In this document: piece after piece, positions 21,325 to 32,893 of the stretch
Layout: each line of letters opens with the position of its first letter
Position numbering within the stretch: position 1 is the stretch's first letter
Assembly (NCBI RefSeq): GCF_000002235.5
Contig: NW_022145552.1
Span: 1,495,501-1,559,500, forward strand
Origin: Strongylocentrotus purpuratus
Lineage: Eukaryota > Echinodermata > Echinoidea > Camarodonta > Strongylocentrotidae
Reading direction: 5' to 3'
Length of the DNA: 64,000 bases
Notes under the pieces: model-generated
Database searches by the model: none
What the model was told of the DNA's origin: nothing
Seen by the model: the letters and a program-made list of their open reading frames with translations, nothing else
Position numbers and translations under genes: made by a program

Positions 21325-24010
21325 AACAAGATAAAACACTTTTATTTAGCACAAAGTTACAAACATTACAAATATCAACACGTGATGAACAATTCAATAC
21401 TAATAATTTGCCTCAGAATTCAACATTAACCAACAAGTAACAATTGTATCAAAACTTTAACCAAAAAAAGTATCAAGTGTGACTCTTTTTTTTCTTTGTA
21501 CCATTGGGTAATGGTGCAAATATTTTGATGATTAAACATATATACTAATAAACAAATAAACAAACTCTTTTTAAATTTTGATAAAATGTAGAATGTTGCC
21601 TACTGAACAATACACATGTTTACTGAAGTCAAAGTCAAATAAGCTTTCTACCTTGTTTGCTTGTCCCAAATTTCTTCTTTCCCATTCACTTTGAACCATT
21701 CACAAACCATCACATCTTTTAAAAAAGTACATTCATACCACAAAGAATTAGTGGGATTAGATATTTAGATTGTCTATATTCTTTTCTGCAGTATCCCTCA
21801 GCTGCATTTACAATGTACTCTGTTGTTTATTTGCAATCGTGGCAAAATATGGCCAAGGAGATCCTTTCTATAATATCTTTGGTTTATACATGTACATACA
21901 AGCAATTTAACAATACAATGAAATCAGAAATAGAAAGGTGAAAATTGTGTGAATTAGTACAGCCATTGTGCTCATATCTACATGTATGCTTTACACAAAA
22001 AAATACAATCACATGTATGTTGTCAAAATCGTGATAAACATGTACAACTACTTCTAGTATTTAATTCAAAAATTTCCAAATTTTGTATGGATCAACAAAT
22101 AATGTAACTTGAAAAAGACCTGAAAATAGGTTTTACAATTGTTTAATTAATCAATTTTGACTAGACTTATAATTCAACAAGTTGACTTTGATCATATACT
22201 GGATAAAATCATATAGATAGATTTGTTTTCATAACAGAAATTACTGTAAAACAAAGAACAAATTCAGTAAATGTTATGAGCAAGGGCATTGTTCTATGCA
22301 ATTTCAGTTATAATCATTAATCATTAATCTGTTAGAATATCTTCCATTTGACACCTATAGGGATTGCTAGATCTTTTACGAACACATTTAAATGCAATTA
22401 TGAATATTTCAGCAAAATGGAACTGTAAAAGAGTAATAATAACATGAATTATATACATGCAACTTATATAGAGAAATCTTATATACATTTATACATACAA
22501 ACTACAACAAGTAATGGAATAACAATGTTTGGAACAACAATAATACAATATCTTAAATTTATATACATACTGTAAATACCATAATATATACAAATTATTT
22601 TCAATGTTAGATACAGGTGGATGGAATAACATATAAAATACATACATTATATTAACATACAATATATTATATCTTCATCTTATTGAAATCAAGTTGTTTG
22701 ATCTATATTTCACTCTTAACATATTTTTCAAAATGCTTGTTCTATCATTATTACATTTGCAGATAAGGTAATGGATGAAGCAAAGAACTCTTGCCCCCCC
22801 CCCTCCCCCCCCCCCAAAAAAAAAATAAATAAAATAAAATAAAATAAATAAATAAATAAAAAAATTCAATGATCTCAACACATAAGTTTTCTGCAACTAC
22901 AAAAAGATGGAACATAACTCATAGCAGAAGGGATTAAAATGCAAGCAACTCCCACTTCCCCACCGAAATTCTGCCATACTCAAATAATTACCTTAGTTTG
23001 TATTTCTGTTCAGAATTTCTGACTTAGTTGCATACTGAACTTAATTGGCCTGTGAACTTTCAAGAGGAAAAGAAACGGAAGGAAGTACAAATCGGTCATG
23101 AACTACCTTATGTTGAGATGTTCACAGACTTCCTTCCACATGTGTTTTTACAAGTTATCATACCTTCCACACTACAAATTAGGAATCTCCATAGCCAAAA
23201 TCAGGGATATAATGCTTCTTTACAGATGTTTTTTAGAAGAAACAAAGAGGAATGAAGGGTTCATAACTCTAGAAAAATAGAATCACTCCTCCAAAATAGG
23301 AAATGTTAGCAGTAATGAGTCTTTAATAGACCGTTTCATAGATAAGGTAAGTACAAATGACCCCCAAAATATCCTCTTATCTTTTAAACATGGAGACGTC
23401 CCATTTTGTAAATATTTTAGCATTGTCACTTTCAAAGGTAATGTAGGTACTTCAAGACAACTTTTTGTTTGCCCTCTTGAAAATAATACTTCCACTTGCC
23501 TATCATAGAATAACCCATCCGTGCATACATGAATAATGATAACCTAAAAATGTCATGAACAGTTATCGAGTATTTGGGTTTTACAGTTATCATTATTATC
23601 ATTATATTTTCAATACAAGTTGTGCATGTTCAACATCATATCACTGCATTTAAAAAAAGAGTCATGTCACGGCAGGGGAGGGGGGAGGGGCTCATCAAAC
23701 ACATTAGGTAATCAATGGTAAGATAGAGCACCAGCAACTTTGTAAGATTTCCTTCAGTGTTCTAGAATTTTCATGTCACATTTAGCAAGACTTGTGGGCA
23801 ACATTTCAATAAGCCTTGATGACCTCCATCTACTGCGGCCCTTCAGGCATCCTGAGGATGCCTTAGAAGATTTAACCATAGATGATGAAAGACAACAGCA
23901 AAATCAGAACTTCAAGGTTCCAATGTTCATTCACCATGGAAGTGGTGTTGCATCGATGTCATACACTAAGAGCTGTACCGGTAACTACATGTATGAAGAC
24001 TTGATCAAAA
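21325..24010 (-). other. Likely ARL6IP1 3' UTR or downstream flank
   Basis: AT-rich and without coding potential, downstream of the ARL6IP1 stop. A minus-strand AATAAA (complement of 21341-21346) is one candidate poly(A) signal, which would give a UTR of about 2.7 kb. Nearer signals are possible. It contains a C-run/A-run tract at about 22795-22830. The true 3' end cannot be fixed from sequence alone. Confidence 0.35.
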
Positions 24011-27000
24011 CTAATCTCTCTTTTTGTGTCCTTTGAGCAGATTGACAAACACCTCAAGCACCTTAGCGTACCACGACGCTAAGATTCCATAGTACAGCAG
24101 ACCGGGAAACAATGCCAGAAATATAGCTGAGGGGGGAAGAAATGAAAGACACATAAAAAAAAAGAAAGAAAATGAGGCCTGAAAATTTACTCTAGATACA
24201 AGTACACACATTGAAATGGCCGATTTCACAAACTTTCTACTTGTATTTCACGTAGAGGCAGAGGGGCTACATGTTTGTTCACTATTACCTATTTAGGTTC
24301 TGGATTTTTCATTGCATACAACTTGATAAAGTGTTTGTCTAGCTAGCTTTTGAAATAATTTTACTTTTTCTTTTTTCTTTCAAGCACATCGTGTGTAGTG
24401 ATAGAAGAACACATACACATAAAGGAAATTCAGGAAACATGTTTAAATTTGAAGACACAAATTTACTCACCATTGCAAAGTAATCAAATTACTATGTGAT
24501 ACTAAGTTATACTTGTATCAAACAAAGTTTTGAGGCTGACATGCCTCTCACCTAAATAATGTGAAATCCGTCCAAATATATGCCCATTCCTTGGAAAATG
24601 ATGTTTGCGTATTTAAATTTAACAATATTCTCGATTTATATAGTGCTTAAAACGAAATACAGTCTTTAAGCGCTTTACAGATTTCATTACCCCTGTCATC
24701 GAACTCATTCACACACTATGTGTACCTTCTCCACTCCCTGGGGAGTATTCCTACCAAATGGTCACCATGGGGGCATATGGCAATTACCTACACAAAGGCT
24801 TTCGTCATCCTACCAGGTCCCCATTTCTCTCCTGGGTATGGAGTGGCAAGTGTAGACTAATGCCTTGCCTAAAGACATTAGTGCCATGTCAAGGATTATA
24901 CACGTATATCATAATTAAAAATTATACTCACTGGATAGATATGCTAGAAAGAGACCATGGATGGAATTGCCCACAAATGCAATAGTTAGAAGTGTCACTG
25001 AAGCTCCGAGGAAGTACTGTATATCAAACAGGAAAAAGAAAAAAGATAAATTTAAACCTTTTCTGATGGTGACGTTAAAGGTCGGTCCCCAGACGTAAAT
25101 AATCATATTTGATTGATACATGTCTGTAAAAACCCAATTACACACACACACACCCAAACACTATCAAATCATTCACAAGTTTCTCCAAAATTGTAATAAC
25201 TCATTTGTGAAAGAACTTTTAATACTCTTCCATTTCTAGAGTACAGTAGGGTTACATTAAAAGGGGAGAGGAGAGGAGATACATCATCAATTTTTGAAAG
25301 TGTCTTGAGTTTTGCTTTTCTTGATCACTTGCAAATTTCATCTTGAAGTACATAATTATAAATAATGGGTTAATCCCATAAAAAAAAAAAAAAAATCTGT
25401 TGCTAGTATCAACTTGAGCCGTAGAGCATATATACTCCTATTGTATTAAATGACATTTCATACAGATTTTGATAAAGTTAAACATTTGTAACTCCTGCCA
25501 ATGCTTTTGAAGAATTGTCAGTTTTACAATGCTACAGATTTAGAAACCACCATACAATTCATTTGCTTGCTAGGGAGGGTAAAAAATGTTTATCTTACTT
25601 ACATATTTGGGCTTCTTTTCTCGTAAGTTTAGAATCCACCTTCCAGTTGACATGAACATCTTCTGTGTGTTGAGCAGTTTACTGCAGCATTTTTCATACC
25701 TCCTCTGTTTAAATTCTGACCTAAAAGTGACAAGAAACATGAAATTCAAATCTCAATTTCAGAGTGATTCTACCTATGTTGTAATGTACATTCTGCATAA
25801 TATCTCTACTTCCTCAATCTGGTCTCTCTTTTAAATGGAGCTAAATTCGCCATCTGTCAAAACAAAACAATTGTACTGAAGTTGCAGTGTTTGGAGAAAG
25901 ACCATGAAAAACAGAAGAAGAAAATTTGGACATTGAATGATGATGATGAATACAATCGTAACCCAGCGTTCATCCAATATCTTTCTAAATTGGAGCCTGG
26001 AGCAATTAATCACCAAAGCATTGCCACAGATCTTCCCTCTCTTTCTTAAAATCATGCAGCACTGTTTAATAGCTTTAAAGGCCATCTGTACTAGTTTCAC
26101 TAGGTGGGATTAGACCACCCAGGGTGGTCACTGACAGGTGGCTATCTCATCAACTCAGCTCTCAATTAACATAAGAAAAAGAGGATCATGGGGGACCATT
26201 GGTCACCGATTAGGCATTGTTTTCTATATAGAGGGAGCAAGTAGCTACAAGTAGTACAGTGGGGGTTTAAATATACTGTAACCCTCTATTATTATTTTGT
26301 ATCCATATCACGCATACTAAGAATCTTGCAACGACAATGGTCTAAATGAGGTCACATGACAATTGATAGATTGCACATCTCGGTGGCTGTAGTGTATTAA
26401 AGTGAAAACTATCACATTTACATTGTGTGTGATAGACTTTTTTTTACTGACGCAGCATACATGTAGACATACACCTGTACACTCAAAGGTAGCAAAGCAA
26501 AATGTAGTGGCGCTAATAGAACGGTCCCTAGTCTGGACAGGAATGCAATGAGCATGATTGTTGAAAATCATAATATTTTCACTTAGAGATCGTTAGGATA
26601 TGAAGCTGGCAAATACATGTACTACAGTGAAACCTGTCTATAAAGACCACCCAAGCGAGACAAGAAAAGTGGTCTTTACAGACAGGTGGTCTTTATGTAC
26701 AGGTTCTTTTAGTACATATTTCAATGAGAAACCATTTTCAAGGGAAACAAAAAAATGTGGTCTTTGTAGACAGGTGGTCGCTATAACCAGGTTTGACTGT
26801 ACCTTGATTTGGCTTAATTTTACACAAACTTTTATTCAGATATGTACCAAAGGTTTCTTAAATTCACAAACATCATTAATTGTTACACCTTTTGCGCCTC
26901 TTCATGTCACTACATTTTCCTAAGCTACCAACATCTCAGAGCTAATAGGTTATTACTATTAATACATGTATTATTAAGTATTTGGCGTCACATGTGCCTG

Positions 27001-30000
27001 GGAGGCGAAAAGCGAACTGAATCAGTCTAACCCTCCTACTGGTATAACTGATTGTGGGTGTGCAGGTGGACCACTACACCCGGGTTTTCCCTACACTTAT
27101 ACAAATAGTACAGTGGGTTCTTAACATGCAAAGGTGGTGACTCTCCTCTACACAGGGCTTCCATTTAATGTCCTATCCGAGAGACGGAGTGTTTTCCAGT
27201 TCATATAGCCTGCATCTATGAAACAAGGGGAGGGGCACGTTAACACACAGCGCAGGGTTATGCCATAGGTCAAGCTTATGCCTACCATGCTTGCTTCTTG
27301 AAGTATTCCTTGAAGACACTGGGTACCATGAAGTCTAGAAGGCACACCGTCATGATGATGAGAGACACTGTGGTAAGGATAGAGGGCTGGATCAACCAAA
27401 TCAAGCTACAGTGACATAGGGGAAAGAAGAGAAATCCTAGTTATTAAGATGATAATGATCAGTGATGATAAGAATGATCATAATCATAATAATATTGACA
27501 ATGATGATAATGATTTAGTTTATTCAATAATAAAAATAATATTAATAGTATATAATATAAATGATAATAACAATAATAATAATAAAATGATATGATGATG
27601 ATGATGATGATACTACTACTATCAAACACATAACTCATTGTTCATTTTGACTTTGAGAGGCAGGATAATACATATATTTAATCACAACAACTGTGATTAA
27701 ATGTCCACTTCTTATGGTGTGGCAACTGCCACTTTATATTGCAGCATGATAAATAAGAAATTGTTTGTAAGCATAGAGCCACTTTAGGGATTCAATAAGC
27801 TAAACAACTTACTATACAACAATTATATTTACAAAATTGATTTTGAACATATTCTAGACATTTTAGGGAATAAAGAAGCAGGGCAGCTTGTCACACAACC
27901 GTCATAAGTACAAGTTCATAGACATCCCATTCAAATGTGTGTATTAAGTTTAACATGTGTTTCAATGGGATGTCTCTGAACTTGTACTTATGACGGTTTC
28001 ATGAAACGCAGCCCTGGGGCTTACATGTAGAAGACAGTGATTGCAGCACACATGATGTACGGGTAAGAGTCTTCGTCCCATTGTAACCACGCATCTGCGC
28101 GGACTATAATGTGCTTCCAGTCAGCCAGCGAATCCAACATGGGATTAAGATCATTCACCTCGGCCTCGATCTCCTGTTTGGAAAAATAATTTATGGTGCA
28201 GGAAGAAATTACATTATCATCATTTTCTTTAACAAAAGTAGATCTAGTCTAGTACTATAATATAACTTCTACTTCCATTCTTCTATGCCACAACTCTTCC
28301 ATGCCACAACTCTTCAAAAGCCTCTTTCAGCATCTAAACAAGGAAATTGTGGCGTGGTGTCTCTCGTAAGTTGTGGTACTGGTGGTCACAATTGACAAGG
28401 CACTACCTATTAGGCCTACTACCTACATGTACATGTATCTTCCACTCTTTTTTAAAAAATATAAACAAAATAGTATGTCTATAGACATCTAAAACTCTAA
28501 TACTGAAAAGCAAGAGCCAAGAGACAATTGAACATTAAAGGAACTTGGTAACATTGTTCAGATGAAAGAAAATGCCGAGGGAAATTAAGCTATAGTGACT
28601 CAAATGCTAGATGTGCAACTTAAGATAATCTAAAAGTTTGAGTGAAAGCAGACCATTATTAATGATAAAAATTGGGAAAAACTGATCTGATCGATTCCTT
28701 AATTCTCCCAGCTATATTATTACAATTTTTAGGTGAATGGATTAATAGACTACCTGTGTATGTAAATCGTCACAAATCAATGAATTGGCCCTAGACCCTA
28801 CATACCATTCCAGTCATTAAGTGTTCCCCCCTCTTCTTCTTCAAGATAATCTGCCTCCTTCAATACTGAAGATTCTTGCAGATGCCGTATACTCGGCCTG
28901 ATTGGGGTGTGCAGGTGGACCATTACACCGGGGTTTCCCCCTTCTCTTATACGAATAGTGCAATGGGTTCTTAACGTGCAAGGGTGGTGTTCCCCCTTCT
29001 CTTATACGAATAGTGCAATGGGTTCTTAACGTGCAAGGGTGGTATTGAAAGATTTGTTAAAGCCTGTCTTAACTCTTATGTCTTATTTTCATGGAAAAAA
29101 CGATTACCGGTAGGGAAATTCAAAAATGGTTGGGAGAATTTACTGATAGAGGGTGTTGCACAGCATGACGCCTTCAAAGAAACCAAAATATCTTTGTGAT
29201 TTTAACTTTATATCTCCTGGATTTTTGCATGTTAGAGGGTTAGTAATCTACTCTAGAAGAAATATAATTAATAAGTAACATTTCATACAAAAATTACAGT
29301 TTTTTTTCATCATCCTGTAACAATGTTACCGAGTCACTTAGACCCCTAGAGTAAAGGAGCCGGTAATCGGCCAGCTCCAGTTTTCGGCCGATTGGTTGGA
29401 TGCAAGGTAAAATCCCTCTAAAATACATCGCAAAATAGCATAACACATATCCCACACATACCATACCATGCCAGTGTCACTGAAGAACCACATTTGCAAT
29501 GAAAAATATATCCTAAAATATCACATTTTAGCGATGTAATCGGTGGTCCCGCTACCCGAATCTGAAAAATCGAGTATCTTACGCGTGTCTGTAAGAAATA
29601 TGGGTACCATAAAATGAGCTTTATTTCAAGTATTTTTCAGATTTAGAGCCCGATTTTGTGCTAGTCGCAAGCTCAAAAGTATCTCATCGCATGTATTAAA
29701 TCAATGCAGCCGCACACCGCAACGCACACACGATATCTCTGTCTAATTCAGATTCCAATATCCGATCACCGCAGTACTAGTTTTCGGCCTGGCGAGCTCC
29801 GGCGTTGGATATCTGCTCCGCCCGCTAGTGCTATAGATCAGCGCGGAAACGCACGGCGCGTGCGCGCGCTTCCTATTTACTTTGTACATGCGGCCGAAAA
29901 CTGGTACGCTATGCCGAAAACTGACTCCGAAACAGTGAAAATTGAAATGAATATTGTCATGGCAATTCGTGATTTTTTTCTGGGATTCTTGTTTTGTTTA

Positions 30001-30981
30001 AATAATAATAATATTTGCTTCATGATTTGAACAAAAAATGATAATAAATAGGAAGTAAAGACTAAAGGGTCCAAAAAATAGGATTTTGTCTTAAGTGGCC
30101 GAAAACCGGCTCCTTTACTCTAATAAGATTAAGAGAATGAATGAAAGGGAACAAAAATAAAAAATGACAAGTGCACGTCATATGACGGGCACACACTCTC
30201 ACTCAATTCTCAGGCCCAAATTCACAAAGGAGGGTTAACTTAATAAACTTTAAAACCTCATTTACATAACCCATGGCCATGATGGTTTCATGATGGACTC
30301 TGAGCTCTGTCTCACACATTGCACACCCGGGACGCGTTATTTTTTTATGCGGCACAGATTGGGGCATGGCGCGTGTTAAACCTATGGGAAGTATGTTCTT
30401 TCCCTTCTGAATAGTGTCTGCACGTACGTGAGACTAGTCATGTTCGCTAGCGCATTAGCGCTGCGAAGAAGTTTGTATATCCATCGCGAACTATTTGTTT
30501 AGATAACATTCCTCTTCGTCAGTTCAGTTAGTTAAGTTTTATTGACTAATTATTGTGATGTTCTCCTTATTCATGTGCTGCCTCCTCTTCAGATTTCCAA
30601 TTTGATTTTAATTGTTGATGTAATGATTTTCCATGCGGTAGTGGATTACATGTAACACTATTAAAAACAGACCTCTACTACTTATACTGTCTAGTACGCA
30701 CACGACCAGTATTAGTCTGGAAATCAAGACCCCTTTTAAAAAAACGCCCCAATCTGTGCCGCATAAAAAAATAACGCACCCGGGACCCCGCCGCGCCGAT
30801 TCGATTTGTAAACATGGGAGATCTCTGTGACAGCGTATGCTGCTGCAGCTGCACACAGCACAGGAGCGGACGGGATATTTCCTTGTTGACGCTGACGCAA
30901 TTCGCAACCGACAAAGTTAGACTAATAATTATGAATTGCCAATAAAACGAGTACCTGGTAGATCTCTGCCGAAATAAACAT
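24011..30981 (-). CDS. ARL6IP1: ARL6IP1, ER membrane-shaping protein
   Basis: Orthologue of ADP-ribosylation-factor-like 6-interacting protein 1, a reticulon-like hairpin protein that shapes ER tubules. Coding exons: 30981-30955, 28173-28025, 27405-27286, 25720-25603, 25016-24932, 24126-24011 (TAG). All junctions are GT-AG and in frame, giving 204 residues against 203 in human. Visible matches include NPMLDSLADWKHIIVRADAW, KYYFLGASV-like EEKPKMYF counterpart (REKKPKYYFLGASVTLL) and FPGLLYYGILASWYAKVLE. Two hydrophobic hairpin regions lie at about residues 47-92 and 139-190. The C-terminus GHKKRD fits a dilysine (KKxx) ER-retrieval signal. The 9-codon first exon (MFISAEIYQ) is the least certain part; it has an in-frame upstream stop and fits phase and total length. 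Introns hold a TA-flanked element, a Mutator-like element, MITEs and SINEs. Confidence 0.9.
24640..24900 (-). mobile_element. SINE fragment (tRNA-SINE family of 40.2 kb)
   Basis: Contains, inverted, the family's 3' part (TATAGTGCTTAAAAC..., TAAGCGCTTTACAG), CTCCACTCCCTGGGGAG and CCTACCAGGTCCCCATTT, as in the full copy. The head is truncated. In the last ARL6IP1 intron. Confidence 0.65.
26100..26225 (-). repeat. Dispersed repeat, second copy at 59.86-59.99 kb
   Basis: GGGATTAGACCACCC, CACTGACAGGTGGCTATCTC and ACCGATTAGGCATTG are inverted counterparts of sequence at 59855-59985. Family unknown. Confidence 0.6.
26625..26799. mobile_element. Tc1/mariner-type MITE, 175 bp
   Basis: Terminal repeats CAGTGAAACCTGTCTATAAA and, inverted, CAGTCAAACCTGGTTATAGC, flanked by TA at 26623-26624 and 26800-26801. 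GTGGTCTTT(A/G)xAGACAGG is repeated internally. This terminus is common in invertebrate mariner-like MITEs. Confidence 0.8.
27043..27250 (-). mobile_element. SINE fragment (57.7-kb family)
   Basis: Inverted match to the SINE at 57664-58040: GTGCAGGTGGACCACTACAC, GTGGGTTCTTAACATGCAA, TCCTATCCGAGAGACGGAGT, GGGGCACGTTAACACACA. It lies about 35 bases from the ARL6IP1 exon 27286-27405. Confidence 0.7.
27470..27625. repeat. AT-rich trinucleotide low complexity (ATA/GATGAT)
   Basis: Irregular AATAATAAT and GATGATGATGATGAT tracts in an ARL6IP1 intron. Confidence 0.8.
27879..28016. mobile_element. hAT-like foldback MITE beside an ARL6IP1 splice donor
   Basis: Ends CAGGGCAGCTTGTCACACAA and, inverted, CAGGGCTGCGTTTCATGAAA. 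Inner arms AACCGTCATAAGTACAAGTT and its complement pair almost perfectly around a loop of about 24 bases. The 8-bp flanks do not match. The right end is within 10 bases of the exon boundary at 28025. Confidence 0.7.
28835..29045 (-). mobile_element. SINE fragment (57.7-kb family) with internal tandem duplication
   Basis: Inverted match to the SINE tail (AGATTCTTGCAGATGCCGTA, GTGCAGGTGGACCATTACAC). A 54-bp piece containing ACGAATAGTGCAATGGGTTC is present twice in tandem (about 28938-28990 and 28991-29043). Confidence 0.75.
29349..30120. mobile_element. TA-flanked inverted-repeat element, 772 bp
   Basis: Ends GAGTAAAGGAGCCGGTAATC and, inverted, GAGTAAAGGAGCCGGTTTTC, flanked by TA (29347-29348, 30121-30122). 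The motif GGCCGAAAACxGG and its complement occurs about six times inside. There is no transposase; superfamily is unresolved (Tc1/mariner-like by duplication only). Confidence 0.75.
30334..30776. mobile_element. Mutator-like short element, about 443 bp
   Basis: GCGTTATTTTTTTATGCGGC... at 30334 is repeated inverted and ends near 30776 (GCCGCATAAAAAAATAACG). Both sides carry CACCCGGGAC (30324-30333 and 30777-30786), a 9-10 bp duplication as made by Mutator-like elements. It lies in ARL6IP1 intron 1, close to the first exon. Confidence 0.7.
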
Positions 30982-31507
30982 CTTACCATCTTCAGCTATC
31001 TAATCGCTTCTTTTTAATGCAGGTGAGGGCCACAGTTGCAATGTTATGACGCCTGATCTGACAGCACTGGTAACGTCTTGACTTTTGTTATTATTATCGT
31101 AAAATTTTCTAAAAACGAATGAAATACGGTGGCTTTGATGAGCGGATAAAAAATGAAAAGAAATATAAGGAAACGCATAGAACAAGCGGCAGTCATATGG
31201 TTGCACGTGCACAGCACTGTAGCTGTACTAGTCTGTAAAGCTGTATAGCTGAGCTTGAGCTGAGCTGACTGAATAAAGAACTGGATGTGTAAGTGTTACT
31301 GCTGAATATGTGAACCCTATCAGATGAAGTAAGACTAAACTAAACGAAAGCTGCGCTATAGTCCTACTGTACAGTTTCATGATTGGAAATAGATCTAGAT
31401 AATCTCAATAACCATCAATGAATCATGACGATAACTTTAAATTATAATTAGGTCTAATATTGACTGTGTCAGCTCAACTGTGATGTGTCTGAGTCACTCA
31501 GTTAAGT

Positions 31508-31669
31508 AGGGACTTTTAGATTTACATGACGAGAACGTGGACCGCCATGTGTGACATCCTTTTAAGGTAATGTGACGTACACATCCTTTTAAGCCAATGC
31601 CGCGCACGGCCCAGTGCCTCACACGCAGCAGTCCACGCTCTCGCGCGTTGTGTAAATCTAAAAGTCCCT
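31508..31669. mobile_element. MITE, 162 bp, between ARL6IP1 and DPH7
   Basis: AGGGACTTTTAGATTTACA at 31508-31526 and its complement at 31651-31669, with further pairing inward (GAGAACGTGGAC against GTCCACGCTCTC) and a 24-base internal direct repeat containing ACATCCTTTTAAG. Target duplication not clear. Confidence 0.7.
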
Positions 31670-31789
31670 TTATTGTTTATAGACTGCGACCCTTGTGAGT
31701 GACATGAGTGACCAGGCCTATAAATACTGGTAATATATGACTGAGCAGTGTCGCTTTTCACATGATCTCTTCGAAGATTGAATTTTGCA

Positions 31790-31990
31790 TGTGGTAATGT
31801 CAGTTGGTAGAGCAGTGCATGGTCTCGTAATCCGGCGACCCAGGTACCAAGTCGATACGTGTATGCGCTAGTGTCCTTTGGTAAGACAAAAATCCTCATG
31901 ATTACCAGGTCACTCGGAGAGGACCTAAATTAGCTGTCAGTCCTCCGGTTGCTTACGAACGAGCATTTATGCTTTCTCAGCAGTCATATA
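31790..31990 (+). mobile_element. tRNA-related SINE, divergent family
   Basis: GGTAGAGCAGTGCATGG resembles a tRNA A box and CCAGGTACCAAGTCGATAC a degraded B box. Then follow GTGTCCTTTGGTAAGACAAA, CCAGGTCACTCGGAGAGGAC and GAGCATTTATGCTTTCT, whose inverted counterparts occur at 59545-59635. Confidence 0.55.
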
Positions 31991-32432
31991 CAAGATGTAG
32001 ACCCTACTGCAGCTGCATTACTTTATTGCATGGCCATGGGCTTGCAGTTTTAACTAGCTTTTATTCATGTGGGTAGTATAAGTTGAAGATCAGGACTGTT
32101 AATTATGTTGGGTTTGAAAAGGGACAGAAAATAATGAGAAAGTGAGGAAGTATTCTTTTGGTTTCATTTACGGTAATGGAGGTAACCCGGCCAGACAAAA
32201 ACAAAGTGAACTATAAAATAAATCATTTTAAGGACAATAGATTATAAAGGTCGATCACCAATCCAAAAAGTTTGATCTTCTTTGTCATTTAGTTCCCAAT
32301 TGTTTTGCCTGTAGTGGTAATGCGGTATCAACTATTGACTATAGTGCTGGCTGCGGGTACTCCTGTTTTTTAGGATCCTTTGAAATGTTAAAATGTGTTT
32401 ATTCTTTTTTATTTGTAGATTAGAACTCAACA

Positions 32433-32846
32433 ATGTTTGAAGCTGGCAACATGCTTGGTCGAATTGCAACACAATGCAAGATTGATACTGGACTCTATGC
32501 AGACTCAGTAGAGTGGTGTCCTACCCCAACTCTACAGGACTATGTAGTCTGTGGGACGTATGAACTTCAAGAAGATGCAAGCACAGGCAATGGTCAAGCT
32601 CAGGTATGCAAGGTATTTATGGTTCAAATTCTGAAATAAATATCTCATGATTGTTTTCTTACGTTACTATAATGCCAAATCATGAGTTAAAAGGAGAAAA
32701 CATAATACAAAGCATCAAACTTGTTGTAATTGATAACCTACTTTCATGTCTGCTTATAAACTAAAAACAAAATTATGGTGTATGTCTTATATTTGAGTTA
32801 ATTTTAAAAGCTAAATGAGCCATAAATCAAAACCTTAAAATGTGGC

Positions 32847-32893
<47 letters not shown>

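Larger units (their letters stand above)
30982..32418. promoter_or_regulatory. Spacer between divergent ARL6IP1 and DPH7
   Basis: About 1.45 kb separates the two start codons, which face away from each other. A shared or paired promoter is likely by layout only; no TATA box or motif was established. A splice acceptor (TTTTTTATTTGTAG|ATTAG) just before the DPH7 ATG implies a noncoding first exon of DPH7 somewhere in this spacer. A MITE and a SINE also lie here. Confidence 0.45.

Noticed and set aside
30678-30989. 103-codon minus-strand frame as ARL6IP1 5' coding
   Set aside because: It reads through the Mutator-like element; the alternative frame with a donor at 30955 fits phase and family length.
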